Origin: Rhizobium sp. ARZ01
GTDB taxonomy: Bacteria; Pseudomonadota; Alphaproteobacteria; Rhizobiales; Rhizobiaceae
DNA length: 64,000 nt
Assembly: GCF_014851675.1 (NCBI RefSeq)
Contig: NZ_JACVAE010000005.1
Span: 1-64,000, forward strand
Direction of reading: 5' to 3'
Shown here: piece after piece, positions 29,695 through 39,347 of the stretch
Numbering within the stretch: the stretch's first letter is position 1
Layout: each line of letters starts with the position of its first letter
Made by a program: the position numbers and the translations under genes
The notes under the pieces: model-generated
Seen by the model: only the letters and a program-made list of their open reading frames with translations
What the model was told of the DNA's origin: nothing
Database searches by the model: none

Positions 29695-30143
29695 CCCGCG
29701 CCGCGAACTGCGGGCGCCTCTTGTTTTAGAGGCGTTCCCGGCTTTTGGACAGGCTGCGCGACGGTATTGTCACACAAACTAGATGCCAGTGGTGGAACAC
29801 AGAGGTGTAGTGAAGAAAAATTCTGCCGTCAGCTAGAAATAGCACCATTATCCGCAACATTGCGTCGCCCAACGGTCCGCCTCGGCTTCGACGCGAGAAC
29901 GTTGCGGCAGGCATCCTTGAATTGCAGACTAAGGCCGATCGGCCGACTAGCGCAGCCGTTTGCTCGGCGTCAGCGCGGAGTTTTGCGGGTTCTGATCCGC
30001 AGCGCACGCGCCGATTTGAGGAGGAAGAGGGCGGAACCCAATCGAGGCTCGCTGCGCCAATCATCCAGCCGCTGCCATAACTGCCGCAATCAGGCGGGTC
30101 ATCTCATCAATACAGCAATTTCATTTATTTCCGGAAAGAGGAC
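29695..30143. other. Intergenic region, no supported gene
   Basis: About 450 bp between marR and the promoter at 30144. Apart from the hairpin CGCCTCT-N6-AGAGGCG (29715-29734) I see no domain, and short frames are interrupted by stops. It may hold unrecognised decayed sequence. Confidence 0.4.
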
Positions 30144-30192
30144 TTGACAGAAAATTCGATTAGATTCTTATTGCGGACCTAAATGAATTGCC
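30144..30192 (+). promoter_or_regulatory. XRE-cupin-type promoter/operator, copy A
   Basis: TTGACA (30144-30149), 17-bp spacer, CTTATT. Dyad-like arms GAAAATTCGAT (30150-30160) and ATGAATTGCC (30183-30192) flank the -10 about three helical turns apart. Same plan as copies at 31631, 41749 and 61335. Followed by an AT-rich leader and AGGGGAGGGAGTTCATG, nearly identical to copy C. Confidence 0.65.
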
Positions 30193-30221
30193 CAAATGCA
30201 AAAAAAGAGGGGAGGGAGTTC

Positions 30222-30330
30222 ATGCAGGCTACTCAGCTACTCGGACGCAGGGGGCTGTACGAGATCGGCCGAGTGTCCGTCGTGAGCACAAGAAGGTCAG
30301 ACTCACCCAAACATACATAAGTGCGTTCTG
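30222..30330 (+). pseudogene. Remnant of an XRE-cupin regulator gene
   Basis: The conceptual start MQATQLLGRRGLYEIGR aligns with MHTARLFGQRELREIGR of the intact gene at 61410. A small deletion after about 17 codons then shifts the frame, and the match carries on at DNA level to the equivalent of SGLTQ. The rest of the gene is gone or unrecognisable. Its promoter region is still well conserved and now points at the porin gene. Confidence 0.65.
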
Positions 30331-30492
30331 AAAACCGCGCCACAAGGCTTTGCCAGCGTCAAGGCCGCGCCCTAGTCGACGGCAAGGCCAACCACACCAC
30401 GCAACAGACAGTAATACATGGAAACGCGACGGCGTCTCGATGCGAGAGCACTTGCGCATGCGTGACGCCATACATTCGGGGGGATGGAGCCC

Positions 30493-31617
30493 ATGAACAT
30501 TAAACGCTTTTTGCTGAGCGCTGCCACGACGTTCGTTGCCTTGAACGATACTTGCGCTGCGGACTCCTCAATACTCATAAGTGAACCGGAAACATCGGGA
30601 TACCTACGGGTCTGTGATACTTACGGGACGGGGTACTTTTACATTCCTGGAACCGAAACCTGCCTGAAGCTGGAGGGCTATGTCTGGGGTCAGGTCGGAG
30701 CTGACAGCTATTCCGGGCCAGGATCGTCACCCGACTACCTTACCTACGGCTCATTTCCTGGCGATCAAACCCATATGTCAACTTCTGTTCGCCTGCAGTT
30801 GGACGCGCGGTCCGAAACGGAATTGGGAACGCTCCACGGTCGCATGCGCGTGGTGGCGGACATACCAAGTATCGATCCAGCCTCGGGTTCAGACATCAAT
30901 CTTGAACAGGGTTTTGTGGATCTCGGTGGCTTTCGCATTGGTTATCTGGAAACTGCCTGGGTTGATACAAAGAACGGCGGCGTTTCTTCGTGGGGCTCGC
31001 ACAGCTGGGGAGGGTTATCATATGGGTACTTTTTCCGAAATCTGATCAGCTATTCAATCGGCTCGGACGAGAGCTTCGCCGCAACGCTGTCCCTGGAGGA
31101 TGGCGACTCTTCAAACTATGTCCCTGATGCCGTTGGCCTCCTCAGCTATAATCAAGCCTGGGGCGGGGTCTGGGCGAAGTTCGGGTTTGACGAAGACTAT
31201 GACTATGATGGCGCAAGCGGATGGGGTGCGTCGGCAGGCCTCCAATTGAATACGCCGGGTGGAAACGGCTCGTTGCGCCTCATCACCTACTATTCTGATG
31301 CGGACGTAGTCTATGGCGTCGGGGCACCCTATTTGGCCATTACCGGTGGGAACGGCGCGGCTGAGTGGTCAGTTCTGGCATCCTACTACCATCAGTTCAC
31401 GCCAATCTTCGGCGCATCGTTGGGTGGCCAGTACTTCAGTGATTTTTATGAAGGCTTGTCGGACCGCAAGACGGGGGTCTCCGCCTACGAGGCCGAAATC
31501 TCGCTCGTACTTACGCCTGTCAACAACCTCGAGATTCGCTCGGAAATCTACTACGACAAGGTCGAAGACCTTGACGGCACGGTCTCCGGCTTCTTGCGCC
31601 TCACTTCCTTCTTCTGA
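30493..31617 (+). CDS. Outer-membrane porin (Porin_2 family)
   Basis: 374 residues: signal MNIKRFLLSAATTFVAL, then GYLRVCDTYGTGYFYIPGTETCLKLEGYV, the conserved N-terminal signature of rhizobial/Brucella porins with its two Cys. Alternating beta strands follow, and the C-terminus ends in aromatic Phe (LTSFF) as needed for outer-membrane insertion. Start chosen at 30493 (GGAG 4 bp upstream; typical MNIK start), though ATG 30484 is in frame. General diffusion pore. By position it may serve uptake for the amine genes that follow, driven by the orphan XRE-type promoter. Confidence 0.9.
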   Translation: MNIKRFLLSAATTFVALNDTCAADSSILISEPETSGYLRVCDTYGTGYFYIPGTETCLKLEGYVWGQVGADSYSGPGSSPDYLTYGSFPGDQTHMSTSVRLQLDARSETELGTLHGRMRVVADIPSIDPASGSDINLEQGFVDLGGFRIGYLETAWVDTKNGGVSSWGSHSWGGLSYGYFFRNLISYSIGSDESFAATLSLEDGDSSNYVPDAVGLLSYNQAWGGVWAKFGFDEDYDYDGASGWGASAGLQLNTPGGNGSLRLITYYSDADVVYGVGAPYLAITGGNGAAEWSVLASYYHQFTPIFGASLGGQYFSDFYEGLSDRKTGVSAYEAEISLVLTPVNNLEIRSEIYYDKVEDLDGTVSGFLRLTSFF

Positions 31618-31630
31618 ATATGTGAGTCGC

Positions 31631-31680
31631 TTGACAGGATTTTCAATTATGCGTATACGAGGGACGTAAATGAAAATTCC
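31631..31680 (+). promoter_or_regulatory. XRE-cupin-type promoter/operator, copy D
   Basis: TTGACA (31631-31636) with arms GGATTTTCA (31637-31645) and TGAAAATTCC (31671-31680), an almost perfect inverted repeat. Followed by GGGAGGGGAATTG, resembling the start region of the regulator gene at 41812. Confidence 0.68.
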
Positions 31681-31691
31681 TTGGGAGGGGA

Positions 31692-31868
31692 ATTGCCGCG
31701 ACGCAGCCAGCTTTTCGAACAGAAGCCGCGGACGCCGCCGTTTCTCTCCAAAAGCAAGCTGCAATTGAAGCCTGCCGCCCTTTGAAGGGCCGGGTTAGCA
31801 AGCCGTCATCTGCGAATCCCTCGAGTAACTCAACTAGCAGGCGGGACCCGTGTTCCTCTGCTGAGGAT
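31692..31868 (+). pseudogene. Remnant of a second XRE-cupin regulator gene
   Basis: TTG-initiated LPRRSQLFEQK resembles MPRETRLFGEREL of the gene at 41812. The tail GTRVPLLR near 31850 resembles GVRVLLVE at the end of intact copies. Most of the middle is deleted and a stop follows after about 25 codons. It lies directly before the cupin gene, so it may now act only as a leader. Confidence 0.5.
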
Positions 31869-31876
31869 AATTTTTC

Positions 31877-32254
31877 ATGCAAAAAACCGAGAATCCTAAG
31901 CTCGTAGAACCGTCTGCGTTGTCATATAGCGAAGAAAACGAACTCCCGGCCGGCCTAATGTCCGGCAACCAGATGTGTGAAATCTGGTCCGGGGAACCGC
32001 TGCAGGGGAATGCGGGCGCTCACTATGGAATTTGGCTCGGGCAGCCCGGCTTCATCAATATTAGTCGCTACCCCGCTGATGAACTGTTCACGGTTCTTGA
32101 AGGGCATATTCGACTGGATAGCCCAGACGGTGAAATCCTCGACGTCAAATCCGGTCAGACATGCCTCGTGCCGCGCAATTGGCGCGGTGTCTGGAATACG
32201 ATGGAAATAACCCGAAAGATCTTCGTGACGATGCTCTCCGCGGAGGAGGCGTGA
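31877..32254 (+). CDS. Cupin-domain protein
   Basis: 125 residues of the small single-domain cupin type (DUF861/EutQ-like): GFINISRYPADELFTVLEGHIRLDSPDGEIL and CLVPRNWRGVWNTME. Such proteins often accompany amine-oxidising FAD enzymes and PuuC-type dehydrogenases; the substrate is unknown. Its stop overlaps the next ATG (TGATG). Confidence 0.82.
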   Translation: MQKTENPKLVEPSALSYSEENELPAGLMSGNQMCEIWSGEPLQGNAGAHYGIWLGQPGFINISRYPADELFTVLEGHIRLDSPDGEILDVKSGQTCLVPRNWRGVWNTMEITRKIFVTMLSAEEA

Positions 32255-33678
32255 TGTCTTTCTGTCGGTCGGAAACAGTCGACGCCGTGAGCCCGACTGA
32301 CTACCGCATCCTTGCTCAGATCCGCTCGGCCTCGTCGGCCGATATAGCGTCTGCCATCTCCGCCGCGCGGGAGGCATTTCCTCGTTGGGCCGCCATCAGT
32401 CCTTTCGAGCGTGCGAACATGCTGCAGAATTGCGCCGCAAAAATGCGTTCGCAGTTGGACGCTGTGGCACGAACGCTGACGCTGGAGAGCGGTAAACCAA
32501 TCGGTGAATCGCTATTCGAGGTCGGGGCAACGGCCGACGTGTTCGATTATTACGCAAGTCTGGCGCGCACTAGAGGCGGGCGAGTTGCGCCGCAGATGAC
32601 GGGCAATGCAACCAGCTTGGTCCTTAAAGAGCCGATTGGCGTTGTGGGCGCAATTTTGCCGTGGAACTTTCCATTGCTGTTGTGGGCGTGGAAAGCTGCC
32701 CCGGCACTGGCTGCAGGCAACTGTCTCATCGCCAAGACGGCACCGCAGACGATGCTGTCCCTTCCGCAGCTCCTGGAGCCTTTTGAACTGCCGGAAGGAG
32801 TCCACCAAGTGGTGCAGGGCGGTGCGGCGGTTGGCGAAGCGCTTGTATGCAGCCCCGGCGTGGACAAGATCGCCTTTACCGGAAGTTCTGCTATCGGAAA
32901 GCGGATTTTGGAGCTGTGCGCCAAGGACGCAAAGCGGTGCTCCGTGGAGATGTCAGGCCACGACGCTATGATAGTCTGGGATGATGTCGATCTGGAGCTG
33001 GCCGTGGAAGCCGCTCTGTTCGCCAAGTTCACGAATAATGGCCAAGTGTGCACCGCGGCAGAGCGCTTTTTCGTCCGCGATACAATCATAGACCGCTTCA
33101 TGGAGCGCCTGGCCGCTCGAATGGCAGAGCTTCGCGTCGGCGATCCGCTCGATCCTGAGACTGACATCGGCCCATTGGCAAGCGCTACCCATCGCAACCG
33201 GATCGTTGACTATTGTCGACGTGCGCGAGCGGAAGGCGCGGAGATCCTGCTCGGCGGCGAAACAATAGATGGCTCCGGAGCATACTTTCAACCCACCCTC
33301 ATCCGTGGGCTTGGCCACGAAGCACTCAATCGGCTAGGTGAAGTGTTTGGCCCGGTGGCGCCGGTCGCACCCATCTCAACTTTTGAGGAAGGCATAGCTC
33401 TGGCGAATGACAATCGTTTCGGGCTCAGCGCGCATGTTCTTGTGGCCGATCTTGGATTGGCCATGAAAGCGTCGAGGGAACTGAGGGCCGGGACAGTGTG
33501 GATCAACAATCCGCTACCGGACAATCTGGCAGCTCCGTTCGGTGGATATCGCGAGGCCGGGATTGGGAGGGAACTCGGCGAGGAGGGGTTCGACGCATAC
33601 ACGGAGAGCAAGCACGTCTGGATCGAACACGGCATGCTCAATCAGCCATATTGGTACAACAGCCGTAGGCAAGAGTAA
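32254..33678 (+). CDS. NAD(P)-dependent aldehyde dehydrogenase
   Basis: 474 residues, ALDH superfamily. ILPWNFPLLLWAWKAAPALAAGN (cofactor site), catalytic Glu E232 in VEMSGHDA and catalytic Cys C266 in NNGQVCTAAERF. The Glu motif departs from the usual ELGG, reading EMSG. Likely oxidises an aminoaldehyde or aldehyde formed by the FAD oxidase encoded two genes on. The start at 32254 is set by overlap with the cupin stop. Confidence 0.88.
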   Translation: MSFCRSETVDAVSPTDYRILAQIRSASSADIASAISAAREAFPRWAAISPFERANMLQNCAAKMRSQLDAVARTLTLESGKPIGESLFEVGATADVFDYYASLARTRGGRVAPQMTGNATSLVLKEPIGVVGAILPWNFPLLLWAWKAAPALAAGNCLIAKTAPQTMLSLPQLLEPFELPEGVHQVVQGGAAVGEALVCSPGVDKIAFTGSSAIGKRILELCAKDAKRCSVEMSGHDAMIVWDDVDLELAVEAALFAKFTNNGQVCTAAERFFVRDTIIDRFMERLAARMAELRVGDPLDPETDIGPLASATHRNRIVDYCRRARAEGAEILLGGETIDGSGAYFQPTLIRGLGHEALNRLGEVFGPVAPVAPISTFEEGIALANDNRFGLSAHVLVADLGLAMKASRELRAGTVWINNPLPDNLAAPFGGYREAGIGRELGEEGFDAYTESKHVWIEHGMLNQPYWYNSRRQE

Positions 33679-33682
33679 AATA

Positions 33683-34888
33683 ATGACGAATTATGCCCAG
33701 GAGGAGAAAATCGCGATCCTTCGCGGCGGTGACGCAGAATTCGTTTCCGCCATCCCTGGTGTCGCGCTCTTTACGATGAGCGCTATGAGCTCGTTTCTAT
33801 TTCCCGTTTTGACGGCAATGGTGAACGAGCGAATGCCTATCGACGCAAGCACCTTTTCCATCCTTGCAGGGATCGAAGGTGCCGGTGGCATCCTGGCTGC
33901 GGGGACCGCCCCTTTTTGGATCAGGCGCGTTGCGTGGAGGCCTGTTGCGATCTTATCCATGGTTGTGCTCGCTCTGGGCACCATTATGACCCTGTTTATC
34001 GGGTCGGTGACGCAACTCATGGCCGTTCGACTTGTAATGTCGGTACTTGGATCCGGCCCTGCCGCATCTCTCGGTATTGCTGCACTTGTTCGATCGCGCA
34101 ATCCTGACAAGTCGTTTGGCTATGGCGCGGCGGGACAGTCGATTATTCCGTCCATATTCATGTTCGCAGCATCCTTGTCTTGGCTACAGAATCCCAATCG
34201 ATTGATGCCTATACTCGCGGTGGTCTTTGCTGCCACAAGTCTTCTTCTTTTGAGACTCCCTAGCAAGCCGTCGCAGCCAACTGACGGTGATCAAGTTACA
34301 TCAGGCCGCATCTCGTTGCCAGGAATGACCATCGTCGCATGTGCGGCATGTATAGTAGCGGCATATATGGCGTATTGGGCGTTTTCGGAGCGCATCGGGC
34401 GCGATGCACAACTAGATCCCGATAATGTTTCGCTGCTATTGAGCTTGTCGTTCTTCATGTCGTTCATTGCCGGCTTGGGAGTGGCTGCTGTAGCCGGACG
34501 ATGGTCGCGGGCTTGGAATTTCTACATCGGGGTTACGTTGCTGACCGGTTCACTGGTTCCCGTGGCGATTGTCAACAATCCGTGGACGTTCGCCCTTTCG
34601 GTGTTTGGCTTGAACTTCTTCATAAATGTGCTCAACGCCGTAGGTTTGCCCGCATTGGCCGATATCGATAAATCGGGAAGGATAGCTTCTGCGACACCCG
34701 CTTTCCAGTTCATCGGAGCAACCGGCGGACCGCTGCTGGCAGGCCCTGTGGTCGTGGCGGTTGGGTACAACTCCTCAGCACTTGTCGCGATTGGTTTTGG
34801 ATTTGCGGCCCTGGCAACATTCATATTTGCCATTCGTCGTGCCGGACGACTGGAGATAAGTGGGCCATCCATTGGATATAAGGTGTAA
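33683..34888 (+). CDS. MFS transporter
   Basis: 401 residues with about 12 predicted membrane segments in two halves joined by a polar loop (about residues 200-215). Loop 2-3 motif region is weak. AGGAGAAAA-type site is absent; the ATG at 33683 follows the dehydrogenase stop by 4 bp. Probably moves a substrate or product of this amine cassette; direction and ligand cannot be read from sequence. Confidence 0.82.
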   Translation: MTNYAQEEKIAILRGGDAEFVSAIPGVALFTMSAMSSFLFPVLTAMVNERMPIDASTFSILAGIEGAGGILAAGTAPFWIRRVAWRPVAILSMVVLALGTIMTLFIGSVTQLMAVRLVMSVLGSGPAASLGIAALVRSRNPDKSFGYGAAGQSIIPSIFMFAASLSWLQNPNRLMPILAVVFAATSLLLLRLPSKPSQPTDGDQVTSGRISLPGMTIVACAACIVAAYMAYWAFSERIGRDAQLDPDNVSLLLSLSFFMSFIAGLGVAAVAGRWSRAWNFYIGVTLLTGSLVPVAIVNNPWTFALSVFGLNFFINVLNAVGLPALADIDKSGRIASATPAFQFIGATGGPLLAGPVVVAVGYNSSALVAIGFGFAALATFIFAIRRAGRLEISGPSIGYKV

Positions 34889-34890
34889 CG

Positions 34891-36318
34891 ATGCGCAGCG
34901 AGATTGTTGCAAAGGGTTTCGGTGAAGCCAATGAAAGTTTTTGGCTTCGATCGGTTCCGCAAGTGCAGAAAGATGTGCCAGTTTCCGACATCAGCGAGTG
35001 CTATGATGTCGCGATCATCGGCGCGGGTTTGACGGGTATCTGGACCGCCTGGTATCTACATCATCAAAATCCTAAACTACGGATCGGGCTTTTCGAAGCC
35101 AACCACATCGCGTTCGGCGCGTCCGGACGCAATGGTGGGTGGGTCTCTGGACTATTGGACAATCAGGCCGGTCTATTGGCCGACCTGTCCGAGCCGTCGA
35201 AGAAGGAACTGCGGCGCCTCATTGCCGGTCTGGTCGACGAGGTGGGAGCGGTGATCGCTGCTCAGGGCATCGATTGCGGTTACCACAAGGGGGGCATGTT
35301 ACGCATCGCCGCACGCCATAGCTATGCACTTGCCGAGCTGGAAAAAGAGAAGCATGACATGTCGGCCGAATGCGGAGACAATGTCTATCAAGTGCTCGAT
35401 GCGGCACAGGCGTCGGCTCAAGTAGGAATGCGGAACGTCATGGGCGGAATCTTTTATCCGCACTGTGCCGTGGTCAATCCTGCCGCATTGGCCTATGGCT
35501 TGGCCACTATCCTTCGGCAGAAGGGTGTTGCCATCCACGAAAACACGATCGTTCGACAGGCGGTACCCGGCCGTCTCGAAACCAGCCGCGGCTCGTGTTC
35601 GACCGGGACGATCGTGATCGCCACCGAGGCCTACAGTTCTTCGTTGCCTGGATTGGGAAACCGGATCGTTGGTGCCTACTCCCATATTGTCACGACCGAT
35701 CCCCTGCCTCCATCACTAAGGAAGGCCATTGGCCTCGCCGACCGTCAGGCGTTTGCGGATACGTCGGGGGCGATTACGTATGGCCAGGTCACACAAGACG
35801 GACGTCTGGTCTTCGGCGGAACCGCGAACTACCCGTTTGCTGGCAAGCCCGGTGGATTGAGCAAACGGAAAATGGCTCAAGGGCAGGCGTCGGCGCACAA
35901 GATCATGGTCGACGCCTTTCCGGCATTGCGCGATGTCGGTATCGCGCATGCCTGGTCGGGTCCGCTAGGCTTGGCGCGAAAATGGCATCCCACAGTCATC
36001 GCTGAGCCCAGCAACAAGATAATCTTCGCCGGTGGTTACGGTGGGCAAGGTGTGGGAGCCTCGAATCTTTTCGGCCGCACGGTAGCCGACCTGATCCTGG
36101 GTGTGGACAGCCAGCTTGTCCGCGCTCCTTGGACTCTACGAGATACGACCATAAAGAGCGGACTGGCCGCTTGGGAACCAGAACCACTCCGGACTCTGGG
36201 CGCGAATTTGTCCATATTGCCGGGAATTTGGAAAGATCGGGTCGCTCGCAGCGGGTTGCCTCTTCTGGTCAAAAAACCAATCATCGCAGCTTTGGCATGC
36301 GTGCCCAAGTTTAAATGA
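34891..36318 (+). CDS. FAD-dependent amine/amino acid oxidoreductase (DAO family)
   Basis: 475 residues. FAD-binding AIIGAGLTGIWTAWYLHH (about residue 40), SGRNGGWVSG loop typical of PuuB/OrdL-type oxidases, and a C-terminal GGYGGQGVGASNLFGR FAD motif. Likely oxidises the C-N bond of an amine or gamma-glutamylated polyamine to an aldehyde, feeding the ALDH encoded upstream. The ATG follows the MFS stop by 2 bp. Confidence 0.87.
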   Translation: MRSEIVAKGFGEANESFWLRSVPQVQKDVPVSDISECYDVAIIGAGLTGIWTAWYLHHQNPKLRIGLFEANHIAFGASGRNGGWVSGLLDNQAGLLADLSEPSKKELRRLIAGLVDEVGAVIAAQGIDCGYHKGGMLRIAARHSYALAELEKEKHDMSAECGDNVYQVLDAAQASAQVGMRNVMGGIFYPHCAVVNPAALAYGLATILRQKGVAIHENTIVRQAVPGRLETSRGSCSTGTIVIATEAYSSSLPGLGNRIVGAYSHIVTTDPLPPSLRKAIGLADRQAFADTSGAITYGQVTQDGRLVFGGTANYPFAGKPGGLSKRKMAQGQASAHKIMVDAFPALRDVGIAHAWSGPLGLARKWHPTVIAEPSNKIIFAGGYGGQGVGASNLFGRTVADLILGVDSQLVRAPWTLRDTTIKSGLAAWEPEPLRTLGANLSILPGIWKDRVARSGLPLLVKKPIIAALACVPKFK

Positions 36319-36421
36319 TCTCACACAGAGTTCTGAAACGGCTTATGGTCGAGCATCGCTCGCCATTCTAGTTCGCAAGCAGGCCCCGTGGGACCAAGCC
36401 GCCTGCGATGCAAATGAAACT

Positions 36422-36441
36422 AACTGACTAAATGTTCAGTT
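36422..36441 (+). promoter_or_regulatory. Dyad upstream of the polyamine-type ABC operon
   Basis: AACTGA-N8-TCAGTT with perfect 6-bp arms, 76 bp before the operon start. The form resembles TetR-family operators such as those of BetI. The TetR gene at the operon's end is the candidate binder. Confidence 0.5.
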
Positions 36442-36516
36442 AAAATTTCGATTTAGTTCAAAGCGACGTCGGCAGGTGGTGTCCGGCGTATATGGATCAG
36501 CAGGGAGGAGACGCGC

Positions 36517-37599
36517 TTGCCAGATGAGAAGTCCGCAATTGAAATCCGAGACGTTACGAAACTGTTCGGGGCATTCAAGGCGCTGGAAGGCGTTTCCGTC
36601 TCGATCCGAGAAAACGAGTTCTTCACGCTTCTCGGTCCATCGGGCTGCGGAAAGACGACACTTCTGCGGCTGATCGCTGGATTCGAATATCCGACCGACG
36701 GCGCAATCCTTCTGCACGGGGAGGATATTGCGGCGCTGCCGCCCTATCAGCGGCCGATCAACACGGTGTTCCAGAATTACGCCCTGTTTCCGCACATGAC
36801 CGTCAGTGAAAATATCGGGTTCGGCCTGGAGATGCTGGGCAAGCCGAAGGCAGTGATCGCCGCGCGCGTCGAGGAGATGCTGCGCCTCGTGCGGATGGAG
36901 AGCCTGAAGCACCGCAGGACAACCGAGCTTTCCGGTGGCCAGCAACAGCGTGTAGCCTTGGCGCGTGCGCTGGCGCCTGCGCCGAAGGTGCTTCTTCTGG
37001 ACGAGCCGCTGAGCGCGCTCGACTATAAGCTGCGCAAGGAAATGCAGATCGAACTGAAGCGTCTTCAGCTCGAAACCGGTATCACCTTCATCTTCGTCAC
37101 TCACGACCAGGAAGAAGCGTTGGCCATGTCGGACCGCATCGCGGTTCTTTCCAGCGGCCGTATCCTGCAAGTGGGCAACCCACGCGAGATCTACGACAGT
37201 CCTGGAGACCGGTTCGTCGCCGACTTCATCGGTGAAGCGAATTTCCTGAATGGCGAGATCGTCGGCGCGGATGCGGGTCGGGCGCGGGTTCGGCTTGCGT
37301 CCGGCGCCGAGATCGTTGCCCGGCTGCCGGCGTCAGCGCCGCAGCAGGGGAAGGTGACGGTGATTGTCCGTCCCGAACATGCCCAGATCCACGCCAATGA
37401 GGGGCCCTCATCTCTGAGCGGAACGCTGGAAAGCGTCGTGTATTTCGGTACGGATACCCACCTGCATGTTCGCCTCAACGATGGGGACCAGTTCGTGGTG
37501 CGCCGGCAGAACAGCCCGTTGCAGGACGCGGCCCTTGTGGCCGGCTGCACGGTCGGCGTGGCTTTCGACCCGATCGCCGCTCAAGTTCTGAGAGGTTGA
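36517..37599 (+). CDS. potA: Spermidine/putrescine-type ABC transporter ATPase
   Basis: 360 residues. Walker [11 protein letters not shown]-loop, signature [15 protein letters not shown], Walker [13 protein letters not shown], and a C-terminal TOBE-type domain (about 270-355) as in PotA. Starts at TTG 36517: GGAGGAG lies 6 bp upstream and the nearby ATG is out of frame. First gene of a four-gene importer operon. Confidence 0.92.
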   Translation: MPDEKSAIEIRDVTKLFGAFKALEGVSVSIRENEFFTLLGPSGCGKTTLLRLIAGFEYPTDGAILLHGEDIAALPPYQRPINTVFQNYALFPHMTVSENIGFGLEMLGKPKAVIAARVEEMLRLVRMESLKHRRTTELSGGQQQRVALARALAPAPKVLLLDEPLSALDYKLRKEMQIELKRLQLETGITFIFVTHDQEEALAMSDRIAVLSSGRILQVGNPREIYDSPGDRFVADFIGEANFLNGEIVGADAGRARVRLASGAEIVARLPASAPQQGKVTVIVRPEHAQIHANEGPSSLSGTLESVVYFGTDTHLHVRLNDGDQFVVRRQNSPLQDAALVAGCTVGVAFDPIAAQVLRG

Positions 37600-37601
37600 C
37601 C

Positions 37602-38528
37602 ATGACGAATGCTGCGCAATTCGCTCTCGCCGCTGCTCGTGAGGACGTGCGAAACCGCTGGTGGCTCGCCTCCCCGGCCCTGCTGATCGTCTTTCTGGCG
37701 GCGATCGGGCCGCTTGCCGTGGTCGTACTCTATTCCGTCATGGTCAAGGGCGACTACGGCGACGTCAAATACTGGCAATTCTCGCTCGATGGCTGGTTCA
37801 GCGTTTTCTTCGAGCGCGACCTGTTCGATGACACCGTAACACTCGCCGACGCCCATCTGACCATCTTGTGGCGGTCGGTGAAGCTGGCTCTTATCACAAC
37901 GCTTGTTACGCTGCTCCTTGGCTTTCCCACGGCCTATTTCATCGCCACCCGCGACCAGCAGCGGCGGGACTTCTGGTTGTTTCTGATCACTCTGCCCTTC
38001 TGGACCAATCTGCTTATCCGCACATTCGCCATTCAGGAGGTATTCCGCAACGACGGCGTGCTGAACAGCGCGCTTCTCTGGCTCGGCATAATCGAGCGGC
38101 CGCTGCAGATCATGTTTACCGAGCTCGGCATCCTTCTGGGCATGGCCTATGTCTATTTGCCGCTGATGGTCCTGCCGCTCTATGCGAGCCTCGAGCGGTT
38201 CGATTTCCGTTATGCCGAGGCGGCATCCGATCTGTACGCCAACAACTTCAAGATTTTGCGCCGGATCATCATTCCGATGGTGCGGCCGGGCATCGTCGCC
38301 GGATCGATCCTGGTCTTCATACCCTCACTCGGGGCCTATGTTACGCCCCGGCTCATGGGCGGTGGAAAGAGCCTGATGCTCGGCAACCTGATCGAGCTCC
38401 AGTTCGGTCAGGGACGCAACTGGCCGCTGGGGGCAGCGCTCTCCATTACACTCACTGGCATCGTCATGCTGGCCCTCTTGGTCTATGTGCGTGCCGCGTC
38501 GAAATCCGGGAGCGAACACCATGGCTAG
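37602..38528 (+). CDS. potB: ABC transporter permease (PotB type)
   Basis: 308 residues, six or so membrane helices with the EAA-loop region AEAASDLYANNFKILRRIIIPM. Start ATG 37602, 2 bp after the potA stop. Inner-membrane channel half for a polyamine-like substrate. Confidence 0.9.
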   Translation: MTNAAQFALAAAREDVRNRWWLASPALLIVFLAAIGPLAVVVLYSVMVKGDYGDVKYWQFSLDGWFSVFFERDLFDDTVTLADAHLTILWRSVKLALITTLVTLLLGFPTAYFIATRDQQRRDFWLFLITLPFWTNLLIRTFAIQEVFRNDGVLNSALLWLGIIERPLQIMFTELGILLGMAYVYLPLMVLPLYASLERFDFRYAEAASDLYANNFKILRRIIIPMVRPGIVAGSILVFIPSLGAYVTPRLMGGGKSLMLGNLIELQFGQGRNWPLGAALSITLTGIVMLALLVYVRAASKSGSEHHG

Positions 38529-39318
38529 GCATTCGGTCAGACTTCAGCGCGGGTTTACCCCCATCGCCCTTCTCTGCTTTGTTCTCCTCTACTTGCCGGT
38601 TGCAACAATGGTGGTTTACGCCTTCAACGCGGGAACCACGGTCGGTACGCTCGACGGTCTGTCGATGCGGTGGTTTGCGACGGCGTGGAACAATGAACGC
38701 ATCATCGATGCAACACTTAGGTCCCTTACGGTCGCCCTGATTGCCGCACCTGTCGCAACCATAGCTGCGACGATGGCCGCCCTCGCCACCACCCGCACCG
38801 CGGCCTACCGTGGGCTGACCTTCAAGATCGCCTTCATCAATCAGCCGCTCATGATTCCCGAGATCGTCATCGCGGTGGCGCTGCTCGTAATCTTTTCGCG
38901 GGTTAAGGTCTGGACCGGCTATACCGGGATTGGCTACCTGATCATCGCACATATCGCCTTCTGCATTCCCTTAGCCTTCCTGCCGATCCGCGCGCGTCTG
39001 CAGACGATGGACCTCTCGCTCGAGCGAGCGGCGGCGGACCTCTATGCCAGACCGTCGGTGGCCTTCCGCCGCGTGACTCTACCTCTGCTGTGGCCGGCCA
39101 TCCTCGCCGGACTCATGCTGGCCTTTGTTGGTTCACTCGACGATGTGGTGATTTCGGAATTCATCAAATCGGCCGGACAGGAGACACTGCCCACCTACAT
39201 GCTGGGCCAGTTGCGGCGCGGCGTGACCCCAGAGATGAACGCCATCTCGACGATGTTTCTGGCTCTGTCGGTCATCATCGTCACCCTCTTCTTCTTCCTC
39301 AGCCGCAAAAAAGACTGA
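38521..39318 (+). CDS. potC: ABC transporter permease (PotC type)
   Basis: 265 residues, with EAA-loop region ERAAADLYARPSVAFRRVTLPL and a C-terminal membrane anchor ending in LSRKKD. ATG 38521 overlaps the potB stop by 8 bp. Partner of PotB. Confidence 0.9.
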   Translation: MARHSVRLQRGFTPIALLCFVLLYLPVATMVVYAFNAGTTVGTLDGLSMRWFATAWNNERIIDATLRSLTVALIAAPVATIAATMAALATTRTAAYRGLTFKIAFINQPLMIPEIVIAVALLVIFSRVKVWTGYTGIGYLIIAHIAFCIPLAFLPIRARLQTMDLSLERAAADLYARPSVAFRRVTLPLLWPAILAGLMLAFVGSLDDVVISEFIKSAGQETLPTYMLGQLRRGVTPEMNAISTMFLALSVIIVTLFFFLSRKKD

Positions 39319-39347
39319 CCCTTCCACCAACCAACCAGGAGTTTTCC